A stretch of 57,766 nucleotides of DNA from Clostridium sp. (GCA_028692255.1 JAQUXS010000006.1:1-57766), one strand, 5' to 3'; positions 7,540 to 16,902 are shown, counted from the stretch's first letter. Made by a program: numbers and translations. The notes: a model not told the origin generated them from the sequence alone.

Positions 7540-10500
7540 CTAAGCTATATGTTCATTCTCTTTTTCATTTTTGTTGTTATTTTTCTTTGAAAAAATATTC
7601 TTTACTGCTTCAGGCAGTGCAATAAGTGCTGGTAAGAATATTGGAAGTAGTAAAAGAGCAAGTGCAGCAAGTCCTATAACAACAGCTATAGCAAGCTCTG
7701 TTAAAAGTCTTATACCAGCAGGTACCATTGTTATAAATGTTCCTCCAAGTATTAATGCCGCTGACATTACTATACCACCAATATTTTTTGAAGCTTCCAC
7801 TATTGCCTGCTTTTTATCTAAATCTCCGAATTCTTTAAATCTCATCATAAGGAATATGCTGTAATCAACTCCAAGTGCAACTATCATTACAAATGAGAAG
7901 AAAGGTACATTATAAGAAATACCGTCATATTTAAATATATTCATTACAATAAAGTTCAATACACATGATGAAATGTAATAAGCTCCAGCAAGTGAACCAG
8001 TTATATATAATGAAATAAGTGGTGACCTTATTATGAAGAACAATATAAGGAATACACTTACTAGAACAATAACACTCATAGTACTCATATCACTTTTAGC
8101 TGTCTTATTTAGATCATAATCTGACGAACTAACTCCTGCTGTTTCAACTTCAGCATTTTTTAGTGAAGTATTCTTTATACCACTTTTAGCCTCATTATCA
8201 ACATCCTTAGCTGTATTCATAGCATCTGATGAATACGGATCTGAATTAAGAACAACTGTAAGTTTGGTAATCTTTCTGTTCTTACTCATATATGAATTTA
8301 TAGACTGCTTCATTGAACTATTGTTAAGTGCTTCATCAGGCATAAAAAATGTACTTGAATCATTTAACTGTTTCAAATAAGCATTTGTTTGAGATAACCC
8401 ATCTGAAACTTGAGTAAGCCCATTTCCGCTCTTGTTTAAAGCATCTTTTAAAGCAGGCATATTTGAGGCAAATTTTGTTAAAGAATCATTTAGTGTTATC
8501 TGCCCTTTTCTTACTTGATCAATCCCAGAAGTAAGTTTTGGCATATTGTCTACAAGTTGACTTTGTCCATCATGTGCTTTATTAAGTCCCACAGCTAAAG
8601 CTGATGATCCCGACTGAAGCTGAGTAAGTCCATCATTTAACTGAGACTGTGCTGCGTTTATCTGCTTTAATGCACTTGAAGCTTCTCCAAGTTTTGAAGT
8701 TAATAAATCATAATTTTTCTTAAATGCTACAACACCAGAATTCAAATCATTGGCACCACCACTTAGTTGACTAGTTGCATCATTTAAAGTGTTAACTTGA
8801 GCTTGTAATTGTGGTTGCAATTGTCCCATGCTATTTGATAAACCAGCTGAATATTGTTGAATTCCACCAATAGCATTTACAAAATTAGGATCGTTTTTCA
8901 TTGCCATCTGTAAATACGGATCTGATTTTATAATAACATCAAGACCTTTTTGCTTATCATTAGCTATTGTATTTAAATTATTGCTAGCACTTACAAGTTT
9001 GTTAATTCCATCTGTTAAATTAGATCTGCCATTGCCTTTTAAAACCTGATTAAGTTGTCCTACACTTGCATTAAGCTTTGAAAGTCCATCTTTAAGCTGT
9101 GAAGATCCAACAGAAATTCCATTATAAGCACTCCCTAGTTTGTTGTAACCATCATTAAGCTGATCTAATCCATTTGAAAGCTGGCTTGTATAATTCATTA
9201 TAGTTTTTAAACCAGTTTGCGCTTTTGCAGCACCATCTGCTATCTGTGATGCACCATTTGCGCCTTGTGCTATACCAGCATTAACCTCTTGCATACCTGT
9301 ATTTACAAGATTCATTCCATTTTCAACTTGACCTGTTCCATCTACAAGTAAGTTAACTTTTGAAAGTCCACTCATATCTGTGGATTTAAGCTTGGTACTA
9401 ATTTGATCAACACCATTATTAATTTGATCAACACCACTTTTAGCCTGCCATAACCCATTTACCACGGTTTTTGTCTGATTGCTTATATAAAGTGAATTAA
9501 TCGGGTCAGACAGTGGCTGAGTTGCACTTGATACACTTTTCACACCTTTTACTGATTTTAAACTATTTGTTATCTCATCAATTGCAGCTAATGAATCTTT
9601 ATTATCCATAGCTTTATTATTTTTAATTACAACAGTAGTTGTAAGAGCTTGACCTTCTCCAAACCCATCTGAAACTATATTAAAACCTTTTACAGAATCA
9701 TATGAACTTCCAAGTTCTTTTAAGTTATCATATGAATATGTTTTAATACCAAAAAAAGAAGTTATTATAATTACTCCAAGTATTACAAGAGCTGGCACAA
9801 TTGGCTTTTTTACTGCATAAGCTGATGTTTTTGCCCAAAATGCACTTTGTTTATGTTCTGTAACCTTCTTAGATGGCCAAAAAAGTTTTGGGCCTAATAT
9901 TTTCATTAAAAATGGAGTAAAAGTAAAAATTTCAAGTAAAAGCACTACAACAGCAATGGCAACACAGTTTGCAGATCGATATGGTTCAAATTTTGCAAGA
10001 GAAAGACTTAAAAATGCTACAAATACAGTTGATATACTAAAAACTATTGTCTTTCCAGCAGTTTTGTAAGTAGCTACAATTGCATCATCAATAGAATCAT
10101 GATTTCCTAGTTCCTCTTTGAATCTATTGAATAGAAGAATATTATAGTCAGTTCCTATACCAAACAGTATAAGTACAAGTACTATTTGTGTAAGTGCTGA
10201 AATTGCAAAATCAAATCTATATATACATTGTCCTACAATTGCTACTGAAACAAGATAGGATATTGCCACACCTAAAAGTGATATTAACGGAGTTACAATT
10301 GAACGGAACATAATTATTAGAACAATAAGAATGAATAAAACTGTTAAAATAGCACTTTTATCAACTCCAGCAGATATAGCTCTTAGATAATCATCGCTTA
10401 TAAAATCTGATCCTGTGAGATAATAATCTGAATGTACATTTTTTAGTACATTTTTAAAGGACGACTTTATATCTGTTACCTCACGGCCCTTTTTATTTAA

Positions 10501-10884
10501 TTTAAAAGTTACCATAAGTGTCTTTTTGTCACTAGAAATAAGTTTTGATTTAATGTCAGGCATACTAAATGGATCCATTATATTGTTTATTCCTAAACTT
10601 GATTTATCTTTCTTTAGACTTTTCACTCCTTTTTCAATGTTTTTAAGGTCACTTGAAGTTAATTTTGAATCACTGTGGAAAACAATAAGATCTGAATTTC
10701 CTGGAGTTTTATCCATCTCATCTAACATATTTTGAGCTTTTACTGAAATATTATTAGAGCTTAAATATTGAGTTCCCTTTTGTCTTAAAATTTTACTAAG
10801 ATCAGGTGAATATATCAGCGATAAAACTAATGCAGCAATCCAAATAGCAAATAAAATCCATCTGCTCTTAATTATTTTATGCAT
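7540..10884 (-). CDS. MMPL/RND-family exporter with long extracytoplasmic coiled domain
   Basis: 1114 residues. It has an N-terminal helix, a first extracytoplasmic domain, then a five-helix membrane block containing the RND proton-relay region (LFGIGTDYNILLFNRFKEE). A second very long external region (about residues 430-880) is full of repeats such as LNDGLTQLQSGSSAL, resembling the helical repeats of YhgE/Pip proteins. A second membrane block follows (MIVALGVDYSIFLMMRFKEF). The overall layout is two copies of the MMPL half. Members export lipids, toxins or drugs using the proton gradient. AGGAGG precedes the ATG. It lies directly downstream of a TetR gene with matching operators at both genes, so it is likely repressed and induced by its substrate. 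Confidence 0.9.
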   Translation of the reverse strand: MHKIIKSRWILFAIWIAALVLSLIYSPDLSKILRQKGTQYLSSNNISVKAQNMLDEMDKTPGNSDLIVFHSDSKLTSSDLKNIEKGVKSLKKDKSSLGINNIMDPFSMPDIKSKLISSDKKTLMVTFKLNKKGREVTDIKSSFKNVLKNVHSDYYLTGSDFISDDYLRAISAGVDKSAILTVLFILIVLIIMFRSIVTPLISLLGVAISYLVSVAIVGQCIYRFDFAISALTQIVLVLILFGIGTDYNILLFNRFKEELGNHDSIDDAIVATYKTAGKTIVFSISTVFVAFLSLSLAKFEPYRSANCVAIAVVVLLLEIFTFTPFLMKILGPKLFWPSKKVTEHKQSAFWAKTSAYAVKKPIVPALVILGVIIITSFFGIKTYSYDNLKELGSSYDSVKGFNIVSDGFGEGQALTTTVVIKNNKAMDNKDSLAAIDEITNSLKSVKGVKSVSSATQPLSDPINSLYISNQTKTVVNGLWQAKSGVDQINNGVDQISTKLKSTDMSGLSKVNLLVDGTGQVENGMNLVNTGMQEVNAGIAQGANGASQIADGAAKAQTGLKTIMNYTSQLSNGLDQLNDGYNKLGSAYNGISVGSSQLKDGLSKLNASVGQLNQVLKGNGRSNLTDGINKLVSASNNLNTIANDKQKGLDVIIKSDPYLQMAMKNDPNFVNAIGGIQQYSAGLSNSMGQLQPQLQAQVNTLNDATSQLSGGANDLNSGVVAFKKNYDLLTSKLGEASSALKQINAAQSQLNDGLTQLQSGSSALAVGLNKAHDGQSQLVDNMPKLTSGIDQVRKGQITLNDSLTKFASNMPALKDALNKSGNGLTQVSDGLSQTNAYLKQLNDSSTFFMPDEALNNSSMKQSINSYMSKNRKITKLTVVLNSDPYSSDAMNTAKDVDNEAKSGIKNTSLKNAEVETAGVSSSDYDLNKTAKSDMSTMSVIVLVSVFLILFFIIRSPLISLYITGSLAGAYYISSCVLNFIVMNIFKYDGISYNVPFFSFVMIVALGVDYSIFLMMRFKEFGDLDKKQAIVEASKNIGGIVMSAALILGGTFITMVPAGIRLLTELAIAVVIGLAALALLLLPIFLPALIALPEAVKNIFSKKNNNKNEKENEHIA

Positions 10885-10970
10885 ATAAAAATCCTCCTAA
10901 AATAAAAATTTTATGTTTATCATTAGTACCTTTAAATAATTAAAAATCACCACCCTTAGAAAGCTTTATC

Positions 10971-10986
10971 ATGAACCAATGTTCAT
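10971..10986. promoter_or_regulatory. Putative TetR operator upstream of the MMPL gene
   Basis: Perfect palindrome ATGAAC-CAAT-GTTCAT followed by TTTTTAA, in the 120-bp gap between the TetR stop and the MMPL start. A near-identical site overlaps the TetR ribosome site (11614-11627), which suggests one repressor binds both. Confidence 0.6.
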
Positions 10987-11004
10987 TTTTAAGTTAAAAT
11001 GCTG

Positions 11005-11610
11005 TTATTCATAACTAAGTCTTTCTTCTATATCTTTTAAATACATTACAAGCAATTTATTTATTAGCCATTTAGTGGTTATACCATCATACTCCTCTTT
11101 AAATATCACAGAGATTCCTTCAACTAAATTAGAAGAAAGGATAGAAAGTATAATTTTATTATTGATATTTTGAGAAATTTTATTAGAACAAGTTTTACTT
11201 AAAAGATTATAAATAAAATTTGTAACTTCTTGTTTCATATTTTCAAATTTTGTACCTTCGCTGTTATTAAAAAGTATTCTTATTTCTACCCTATATTCCT
11301 GAACAAGATCAACAATTTTATAATATAAATCATGAATATACTCAAAATAATTTGCATTTTCTTCAAGATTAGTTTTTTGAATTTTAGATGAAATCTTTAA
11401 AAGATATACTAAAATCTCATCATGAACAGGTCCAATTAAAGCATTAAACAGTGCATTTTTGGTATGAAAATACCTATATGTACTTCCAAGGGATATTCCT
11501 GCATCTGAAGCAATATCACGCATTGAAGCTTTTAAATATCCATGTTCATTAAATTCTATCAACGCTGAAGAGAGAATTTTTTCTCTTATTTCATCTTTTA
11601 AATATTGCAT
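11005..11610 (-). CDS. TetR-family transcriptional repressor
   Basis: About 201 residues. The N-terminal TetR helix-turn-helix is clear (residues about 5-50: REKILSSALIEFNEHGYLKASMRDIASDAGISLGSTYRYFHTKNAL), followed by a helical ligand-binding domain of typical size. The start at 11610 (MQYLKDEIREK) was chosen because GGAGG lies 7 nt upstream. An upstream in-frame ATG at 11628 overlaps the ribosome site itself. The RBS is embedded in a TGAAC-N4-GTTCA palindrome, so binding there would block both transcription and ribosome access. The downstream gene is the MMPL exporter, the probable target. Confidence 0.9.
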   Translation of the reverse strand: MQYLKDEIREKILSSALIEFNEHGYLKASMRDIASDAGISLGSTYRYFHTKNALFNALIGPVHDEILVYLLKISSKIQKTNLEENANYFEYIHDLYYKIVDLVQEYRVEIRILFNNSEGTKFENMKQEVTNFIYNLLSKTCSNKISQNINNKIILSILSSNLVEGISVIFKEEYDGITTKWLINKLLVMYLKDIEERLSYE

Positions 11611-11613
11611 TAC

Positions 11614-11627
11614 TGAACCTCCGTTCA
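11614..11627. promoter_or_regulatory. Putative TetR autoregulatory operator overlapping the RBS
   Basis: TGAAC-CTCC-GTTCA palindrome, the same arms and 4-nt spacer as the site at 10971-10986, also followed by TTTTTAA. It contains the GGAGG of the TetR gene on the minus strand. Confidence 0.6.
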
Positions 11628-11643
11628 TTTTTAATTTTATTAT

Positions 11644-11672
11644 ATACTATTAATTTTAAAATGTAAAATCAA
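11644..11672 (-). promoter_or_regulatory. Probable promoter of the TetR gene
   Basis: TTGATT (11672-11667) and TAGTAT (11649-11644) on the minus strand with 17-bp spacing. The palindromic operator follows about 17 nt downstream of the -10 element. Confidence 0.45.
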
Positions 11673-11828
11673 GTAATCCTTTTCATTGTATTTAATTTCA
11701 AAAATCAAAAATATTTTTTTAATATAGTCTTAATATTATATAATTACTTCTAATTTGCCATTGCCTATTAATAGCTTAGTAGTAAAATGAATTATAGAAA
11801 ATCTATTATTAAAGTGAGATGAATTAAA

Positions 11829-12566
11829 ATGAATAAAGTCAAAATTTTCTATTTATACAACAGTGGATTTTATATTGAAACAGAAAACAATATACTTATA
11901 TTTGATTACTACTACGATAAAGTAAATGCGGGAGATAACTGTTTAGAAAATGGAGTTATTAACCTAAAAGATTTAAAGTATACTAATAAAGATATTTTAA
12001 TTTTCGTAACACACAGTCACTATGATCATTTTAACCCTATTATTTTCAATTTTAAAAATCAATTAAATAATATCAAATATATACTCAGCAGCGATATTGT
12101 TACTCCTCAAAAGGAAAAAGATATTTATTTTATGGCACCTTATAATAAGTTAAATTTAAATGATATAGAAGTGTTAAGCTTTGGTTCTACAGATTTAGGT
12201 CTGTCATATTTAGTTAAAGTAGATGGTATAACAATTTTTCACTCTGGAGATCTTAATTGGTGGGATTGGTTTGATGAAAGCCAAGAATACAATAAAAAAA
12301 TGGAGATAAGTTTTAAAAAAGAAATTTCAAAATTGAGCTCACATTCAGTTGATATAGCTTTCTTTCCTGTTGACTCAAGATTAAAGGACAGCTACTACCT
12401 TGGTGGAGAATATTTTATTTCTAAAATTCGCCCTAAATTTTTCATTCCAATGCATTTTAGAGATGATTTTAAAATAACCAAACAATTTAAAGATAAAATC
12501 AATTATAACTTTACCAATATTATAGAAATAAACAAGCGTGGAGAACAATTCAGTTTAAGCATATAA
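11829..12566 (+). CDS. MBL-fold metal-dependent hydrolase
   Basis: 245 residues. The metallo-beta-lactamase metal motif HSHYDH is at residues 62-67, preceded by FVT. IFHSGDLNWWDW carries the next metal-ligand histidine and the bridging aspartate, and PMHFRDD near the C-terminus supplies the last histidine. This simple architecture resembles UlaG/YtnP-like hydrolases of the 'beta-lactamase superfamily domain' group. Substrate unknown. The ribosome site is weak (AAGTGAGATG). It is divergent from tetR and convergent with the DUF4062 gene; its promoter is not obvious. Confidence 0.85.
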   Translation: MNKVKIFYLYNSGFYIETENNILIFDYYYDKVNAGDNCLENGVINLKDLKYTNKDILIFVTHSHYDHFNPIIFNFKNQLNNIKYILSSDIVTPQKEKDIYFMAPYNKLNLNDIEVLSFGSTDLGLSYLVKVDGITIFHSGDLNWWDWFDESQEYNKKMEISFKKEISKLSSHSVDIAFFPVDSRLKDSYYLGGEYFISKIRPKFFIPMHFRDDFKITKQFKDKINYNFTNIIEINKRGEQFSLSI

Positions 12567-12570
12567 AAAT

Positions 12571-12616
12571 GGGCTGCCACACTAGCATTTTATTTTATGT
12601 TAATGCGGTAGCCATT
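12571..12616. terminator. Convergent terminator hairpin
   Basis: A stem GGCTGCC.CA.....GCAT pairs imperfectly with ATG...AATGCGGTAGCC, followed on the plus strand by ATTTCTATA. It separates the MBL gene from the oppositely oriented DUF4062 gene. The CCACACTA segment links it to the recurrent hairpin family. Confidence 0.65.
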
Positions 12617-12646
12617 TCTATATAAATGATGTATTAAACTTGTACA

Positions 12647-13342
12647 TTATTTATTTAGATTGTAAGTATAAATTTGATTTTTAAGTCTTACATTTTCTTG
12701 TTTTACTTTAATGTAATCTTCAATAAATTTTCCCGGAATCCATCCTTTAAAGTTATATTTTCTTTGAAAATCATGAAGTGTGTCCAAAATTGAAATCTGT
12801 ATATCCTTGGTATCACTGTAAAAGTTGCTAACATTTTTTAATACTTGGTTTCTAAATTTGTTATATTTGTCCACATTTGCCAGTTCCATAACGCCTGTTC
12901 CTTGTTCTTTTACCTTTTTCTCTAAGGCTTCCTTCGTAACTACAATAGAGAAATATGGTATTTTTTTCTTTACAGCATAATTATATTCTAACTGAGTATA
13001 ACTTAATTTTGATCTACTTTCTATAGTTCCATACCTTCCACCTAAAATTAGCATATACACATCAGATTCATCAATCCACTCTTTTATTGTTTTAAGTTGT
13101 GAACGATTACTAGATTTAAAAAGCTCCATACCTGCTGGAATGTTTCCTGATTTTAATATGGCTTCAACAGCTGCTTGTCTTTCTAATGTTAAATCACTAT
13201 ACGTAGATGATACAAATACCTGCAATTTTCGTCTTATTATAAGCTCAGACTCTTTCATTAAAATGTCCCTTTTTACTTGATCGTCATACTTGGAGTTATT
13301 CATATCCTGAATAAGTTCGTCAATAAAATTAGTATCATCCAT
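12647..13342 (-). CDS. DUF4062 domain protein (TIR-like fold)
   Basis: 231 residues. A helical N-terminus of about 37 residues is followed by the DUF4062 domain (about 38-150): LQVFVSSTYSDLTLERQAA, GMELF.SS...SQ, then ESDVYMLILGGRYGTI and SYTQLEYNYAVKKKIP. A short helical tail ends the protein. DUF4062 is predicted to share the TIR/nucleotide-binding flavodoxin-like fold and occurs in STAND NTPases and defence-associated proteins, but its chemistry is not established. Here it stands alone without NTPase or effector fusion. GGGGGTG precedes the ATG. A defence or signalling role is inference only. Confidence 0.82.
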   Translation of the reverse strand: MDDTNFIDELIQDMNNSKYDDQVKRDILMKESELIIRRKLQVFVSSTYSDLTLERQAAVEAILKSGNIPAGMELFKSSNRSQLKTIKEWIDESDVYMLILGGRYGTIESRSKLSYTQLEYNYAVKKKIPYFSIVVTKEALEKKVKEQGTGVMELANVDKYNKFRNQVLKNVSNFYSDTKDIQISILDTLHDFQRKYNFKGWIPGKFIEDYIKVKQENVRLKNQIYTYNLNK

Positions 13343-13529
13343 ATTTTCACCCCCTTTATATGAGGTAGCATGAAATAAACTAAACTAGAATAATATTTCA
13401 AAGCAACAACTTAACGAAACAAAACCAATTACAAAAATGTTACAGCTCCTTTACCATATTATACCATCATTCTATTATGAATAGCAACATTCATTACTAA
13501 ATTTATATGATTTAAAATAATATAATTGA

Positions 13530-13949
13530 CTATTTAATTTCTTTTTTATTTAAAAATTCATCTACTCTTTTTAATACATCCTTATCACTTTCATAGGTTA
13601 AGACACCATATACCTCATTAAAATGTGCAAACTTATAATCTTCTATTTCCTCTTCTTGTATTTTTATATTATATTCGTTAGAAGTTGCTATAAAAAAAAC
13701 CACCTCTTTTTCTACATTTTCATAAGGTGAATAATGTTTTGCAATTCTAAATCCATCTACTAAATTTGCATCTATATTTGTTTCTTCCATAATTTCACGT
13801 TTTGCTGTATCAGTTTCATTTTCTCCCTTTTCAACATGTCCTTTAGCAAATCCCCAATGTCCATCACGTATACTTTTTACCGCTAAATATATATTTTTGT
13901 TACCTTCTTTTTTATATACAACTGCTCCACAAGATTTTTCTTTTTTCAT
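13530..13949 (-). CDS. Nudix hydrolase (Ap4A hydrolase-like)
   Basis: 139 residues, single domain. The Nudix box runs from G37 to I59 (GHVEKGE...REIMEETNI), with the usual final glycine replaced by asparagine. The WGFAKGHVEKGE context and small size resemble diadenosine tetraphosphate hydrolases and other house-cleaning Nudix enzymes. AAGGAGAG precedes the ATG. It follows the HAD gene on the same strand with a 25-nt gap, so the two are probably co-transcribed. Confidence 0.88.
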   Translation of the reverse strand: MKKEKSCGAVVYKKEGNKNIYLAVKSIRDGHWGFAKGHVEKGENETDTAKREIMEETNIDANLVDGFRIAKHYSPYENVEKEVVFFIATSNEYNIKIQEEEIEDYKFAHFNEVYGVLTYESDKDVLKRVDEFLNKKEIK

Positions 13950-13974
13950 AATTGTCTCTCCTTGTCTTCAAAAA

Positions 13975-14646
13975 TCATATTATATTAAGAAGTTCACTTA
14001 TTTCACTTACCTCATAGCAAGGTTTATAATCAATGCACTTGTTATTTCTCTTAACATATACTGATTTTGCACCAATTTTGTCTGCACTTAATATGTCAAC
14101 ATCTGCATTTCCAACCATATAGACATCTTCCATGCCATCATCAATATATTTTTTAGCTTCATTTATTATCTTATTTGATGGCTTATAAGATTTAACATCT
14201 CCCGATATAACAAAACCATCAAAATAATCATATATTTTAAACTTTCTAAGTTCTTTATACATAACATCTGAATCCGAGTCGCTTAGTACAACAATTTTGA
14301 CTCCCCTCTTTTTTAAAGTATTAAGAGTTGAAATCACATCATCATAAATATATGAATTGTTTAAATAAAAGTCTTCATAATAACTTTCTGCAAAACTACT
14401 TAAATCCTCAACACCTGTTTTTAATGAAACATATTTAAGTGTACGCTTTATAATCTCTTTAACATTTAAAAATTTTTCTTCTTTTTTATTTCCATATAAT
14501 TCTTGGAATTTAACTTCTATCAATTCTATAATTTCATCTTTGTTTGGATATTTATATTTTTTAGCAATATACTCAAAAAGCTGTGGAGATCCTATGAGAG
14601 TACCTCCAATATCAAAGAAAACCAATTTTTTATATTTTTTAATCAT
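13975..14646 (-). CDS. HAD-superfamily hydrolase lacking the usual second Asp
   Basis: 223 residues, subfamily I layout with a helical cap. Motif I reads FFDIGGTL: the nucleophile D12 is present, but the D+2 acid/base residue is glycine (G14). Motif II is VVLSDSD, motif III is near KPSNKI, and motif IV is VGNADVDILSADKIGA. The loss of the acid/base suggests a weak phosphatase, a non-phosphatase HAD reaction, or a binding role. GAGGTG precedes the ATG. It is upstream of the Nudix gene and downstream of the radical SAM gene on the same strand. Confidence 0.83.
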   Translation of the reverse strand: MIKKYKKLVFFDIGGTLIGSPQLFEYIAKKYKYPNKDEIIELIEVKFQELYGNKKEEKFLNVKEIIKRTLKYVSLKTGVEDLSSFAESYYEDFYLNNSYIYDDVISTLNTLKKRGVKIVVLSDSDSDVMYKELRKFKIYDYFDGFVISGDVKSYKPSNKIINEAKKYIDDGMEDVYMVGNADVDILSADKIGAKSVYVKRNNKCIDYKPCYEVSEISELLNII

Positions 14647-14720
14647 ATATACACCTCATAGCTTTGTTAAAAATTTAACTACATACTTAATTTTAACATA
14701 AAACTATATATTTTTAAAAA

Positions 14721-16394
14721 CTATTCAGCATTAAAAATATTTTCCTCGTTACTTTCATCAAAAATAACATAATTATCTTTTCTTATTATTTTGTCTTCAT
14801 TCTTATATTTCAATATATCTATGCTAAATTTTTCAATATGAAAATTGCTTACACTTCCATATTTCTCTTTTAATTTATTTTTTATATTATTTTGCTTTTC
14901 CTTATCTATTTCCCTATTTAAAAAGTTAGGAAGCCACTTTTTCTTATTAAATTTTAAATAGTCAAATTTTATTATTTCCTTTAATTCAAAAGTATCTTCC
15001 TTTAAAACTTCATTTGAAAAATCCACAAATACCTTATAATATGCTGAAGAAGAAATACTTCTATCCATATATCCTTTTTCTTTAAAATATTTCCCTAGAG
15101 AAAAATAAAAATCAAAAGGAGTTTCAAATTTTGGTATAAAATATTTTAAAATATTAGAGAATTTTTGTGAATTATAGTACTTATCCACAACTACCTCTAC
15201 ACGTTTAAGCTTAAGTATTTCATCATAACTTAATACATTTGTTTTTAATATTTCATAAGGTGCATAAGGAGAATATACCATACCCCATTTTTTTACCTCA
15301 TCCATCATAACAGAACCTTTTAAGAGTTTTAAAAATCCAAGCTGAATTTCAGATGGAGCTATGGAGTGAACATTATTAAAAGACATTTTATATTTTTCAA
15401 AGTCTTCCCCTGGAAGTCCTGCAATTAAGTCAAGATGCTGCTTTACATTATTATTTTTTTCTATCCTTAATACTTTATCTTTTATATCTTCAAATTCTAC
15501 ACTTCTTGTTATATTCTTTAATATATCATCATTTGTAGTTTGGACTCCAATTTCAAGCTGTATTCTTGCCTTTGGAGCAGTATTTAAAAGTTCTATTTCA
15601 TCATCTGTTAATATATCTGCACATATTTCAAAATGAAAGGTTGCATCTGTATCAGCGTCTATTAAAAATTTCCATATGTCCATAGTGAACTTATGATTAC
15701 AATTAAAAGTTCTATCTACAAATTTTAAGAGCTTTACCTTTTTATCTATAAAGAATTGGAGTTCTCTTTTCACCCTCTCTGCATCTAAAAATCTTACACC
15801 CTTTTCAATGGAGGATAGACAATATTTACAAGAAAAAGGGCAACCTCTGCTGCTTTCATAGTATATTATTTTATTTTCAAAGTTGTCATCATCGTTATAA
15901 GGGAAAACTGTTTCATTTAAATCCATAGGCTTCCTTGTTCCGCCATATATTATTTTTCCACCTATCTTTTGATATAATCCTTTTATTGAAGCTTCATTAT
16001 TACTTTCACTTTTAAGCTTCCACAATAAAAATTCTCTATAAGTCTTTTCACCTTCACCTTTAATGAGAAATTCTCCCGGATTTTCAGATAAAAATTTTTC
16101 ACTGTCATAGGATACTTCTGGTCCACCATAAACTATTTCAATATATCTATTAAGTGTATGTATTAGATTTGCAAGTTTTTTTACGTATTCAATATTCCAT
16201 ATGTAACATGAAAAACAAATAACATCTGGTTTTTCAAGCATTATATTTTCAAATATTCTCTCTATTCTATCATTTATTGTAAATTCTCTTATTTTACACT
16301 CATAATCAATATCCCTTGTGTAAGCCTTTAAATATCTTACAGCTAAATTACTATGTATATACTGAGAATTAATGGCTGTTAGTAATATTTTCAC
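14721..16394 (-). CDS. B12-binding-domain radical SAM protein (DUF4080 type)
   Basis: 557 residues. A Rossmann-like B12-binding domain occupies about residues 1-125. The radical SAM core starts at about 180 with RGCPFSCKYC (C185, C189, C192 hold the 4Fe-4S cluster) and includes the GLPGED SAM/turn segment. A long C-terminal region matches the DUF4080-type extension. No canonical cobalamin DxHxxG motif is evident in the N-terminal domain, as in many members. The reaction is unknown. Its start overlaps the end of the preceding methyltransferase-like gene by 26 nt, so the two are translationally coupled. Confidence 0.87.
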   Translation of the reverse strand: MKILLTAINSQYIHSNLAVRYLKAYTRDIDYECKIREFTINDRIERIFENIMLEKPDVICFSCYIWNIEYVKKLANLIHTLNRYIEIVYGGPEVSYDSEKFLSENPGEFLIKGEGEKTYREFLLWKLKSESNNEASIKGLYQKIGGKIIYGGTRKPMDLNETVFPYNDDDNFENKIIYYESSRGCPFSCKYCLSSIEKGVRFLDAERVKRELQFFIDKKVKLLKFVDRTFNCNHKFTMDIWKFLIDADTDATFHFEICADILTDDEIELLNTAPKARIQLEIGVQTTNDDILKNITRSVEFEDIKDKVLRIEKNNNVKQHLDLIAGLPGEDFEKYKMSFNNVHSIAPSEIQLGFLKLLKGSVMMDEVKKWGMVYSPYAPYEILKTNVLSYDEILKLKRVEVVVDKYYNSQKFSNILKYFIPKFETPFDFYFSLGKYFKEKGYMDRSISSSAYYKVFVDFSNEVLKEDTFELKEIIKFDYLKFNKKKWLPNFLNREIDKEKQNNIKNKLKEKYGSVSNFHIEKFSIDILKYKNEDKIIRKDNYVIFDESNEENIFNAE

Positions 16395-16902
16395 TAAAAC
16401 GACTTCCTTTCTTTTGTGCCTTTATATAGTATATATTATCTGAGCATTTTAAATCAATTACATTAAAATATTTATTTAATATTTTGCATGTAGATTTTGA
16501 TGAATCATTTGACAGCGGATTCAATGCATTTATCTTTATCTCTTTAAAACCTTTAAGTGGAATTGCGATTTTTAATTTAAATTTAATAACCTTTAATCTA
16601 GGCTTGTCTACATCCCATATATATATCATTCCTTTATCTTTTAAAAACTGTGCAGCTTTTTTAAAAAGTTTATCCTTTTCAATAAAATTCTTCATTTTAA
16701 ATATTGAGAAAAAGATAACGCAGCTGTCATAGCAGTACTTGTCAGCTGAATCAAAGGAATTCTTGTCTTCAACATAACCTATATTAATATTGTCATCTAT
16801 TTTTTTGCAAAGATCATATACTATTCCGTAATTTTCAACGCCCATATCAATTACATTTCCTAAAAAAGCTTCCTTTTCAAGATTAATAAATATCTCTTTC
16901 AT
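16369..16902 (-). CDS. SAM-dependent methyltransferase-like protein
   Basis: 177 residues from MKEIFINLEKEAF. The segment GNVIDMGVENYGIVYDL resembles methyltransferase motif I. A CVIFFSIF strand and KKAAQFLKDKGMIYIWDVD resemble the later strands of a class I methyltransferase, where the product is drawn out as a small Rossmann fold. The match is distant and the SAM-binding glycines are poorly conserved, so it may be degenerate. The start at 16902 was chosen over 16953 because GAAGGTG precedes it. It overlaps the radical SAM gene by 26 nt and probably works with it. Confidence 0.6.
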   Translation of the reverse strand: MKEIFINLEKEAFLGNVIDMGVENYGIVYDLCKKIDDNINIGYVEDKNSFDSADKYCYDSCVIFFSIFKMKNFIEKDKLFKKAAQFLKDKGMIYIWDVDKPRLKVIKFKLKIAIPLKGFKEIKINALNPLSNDSSKSTCKILNKYFNVIDLKCSDNIYYIKAQKKGSRFSENITNSH

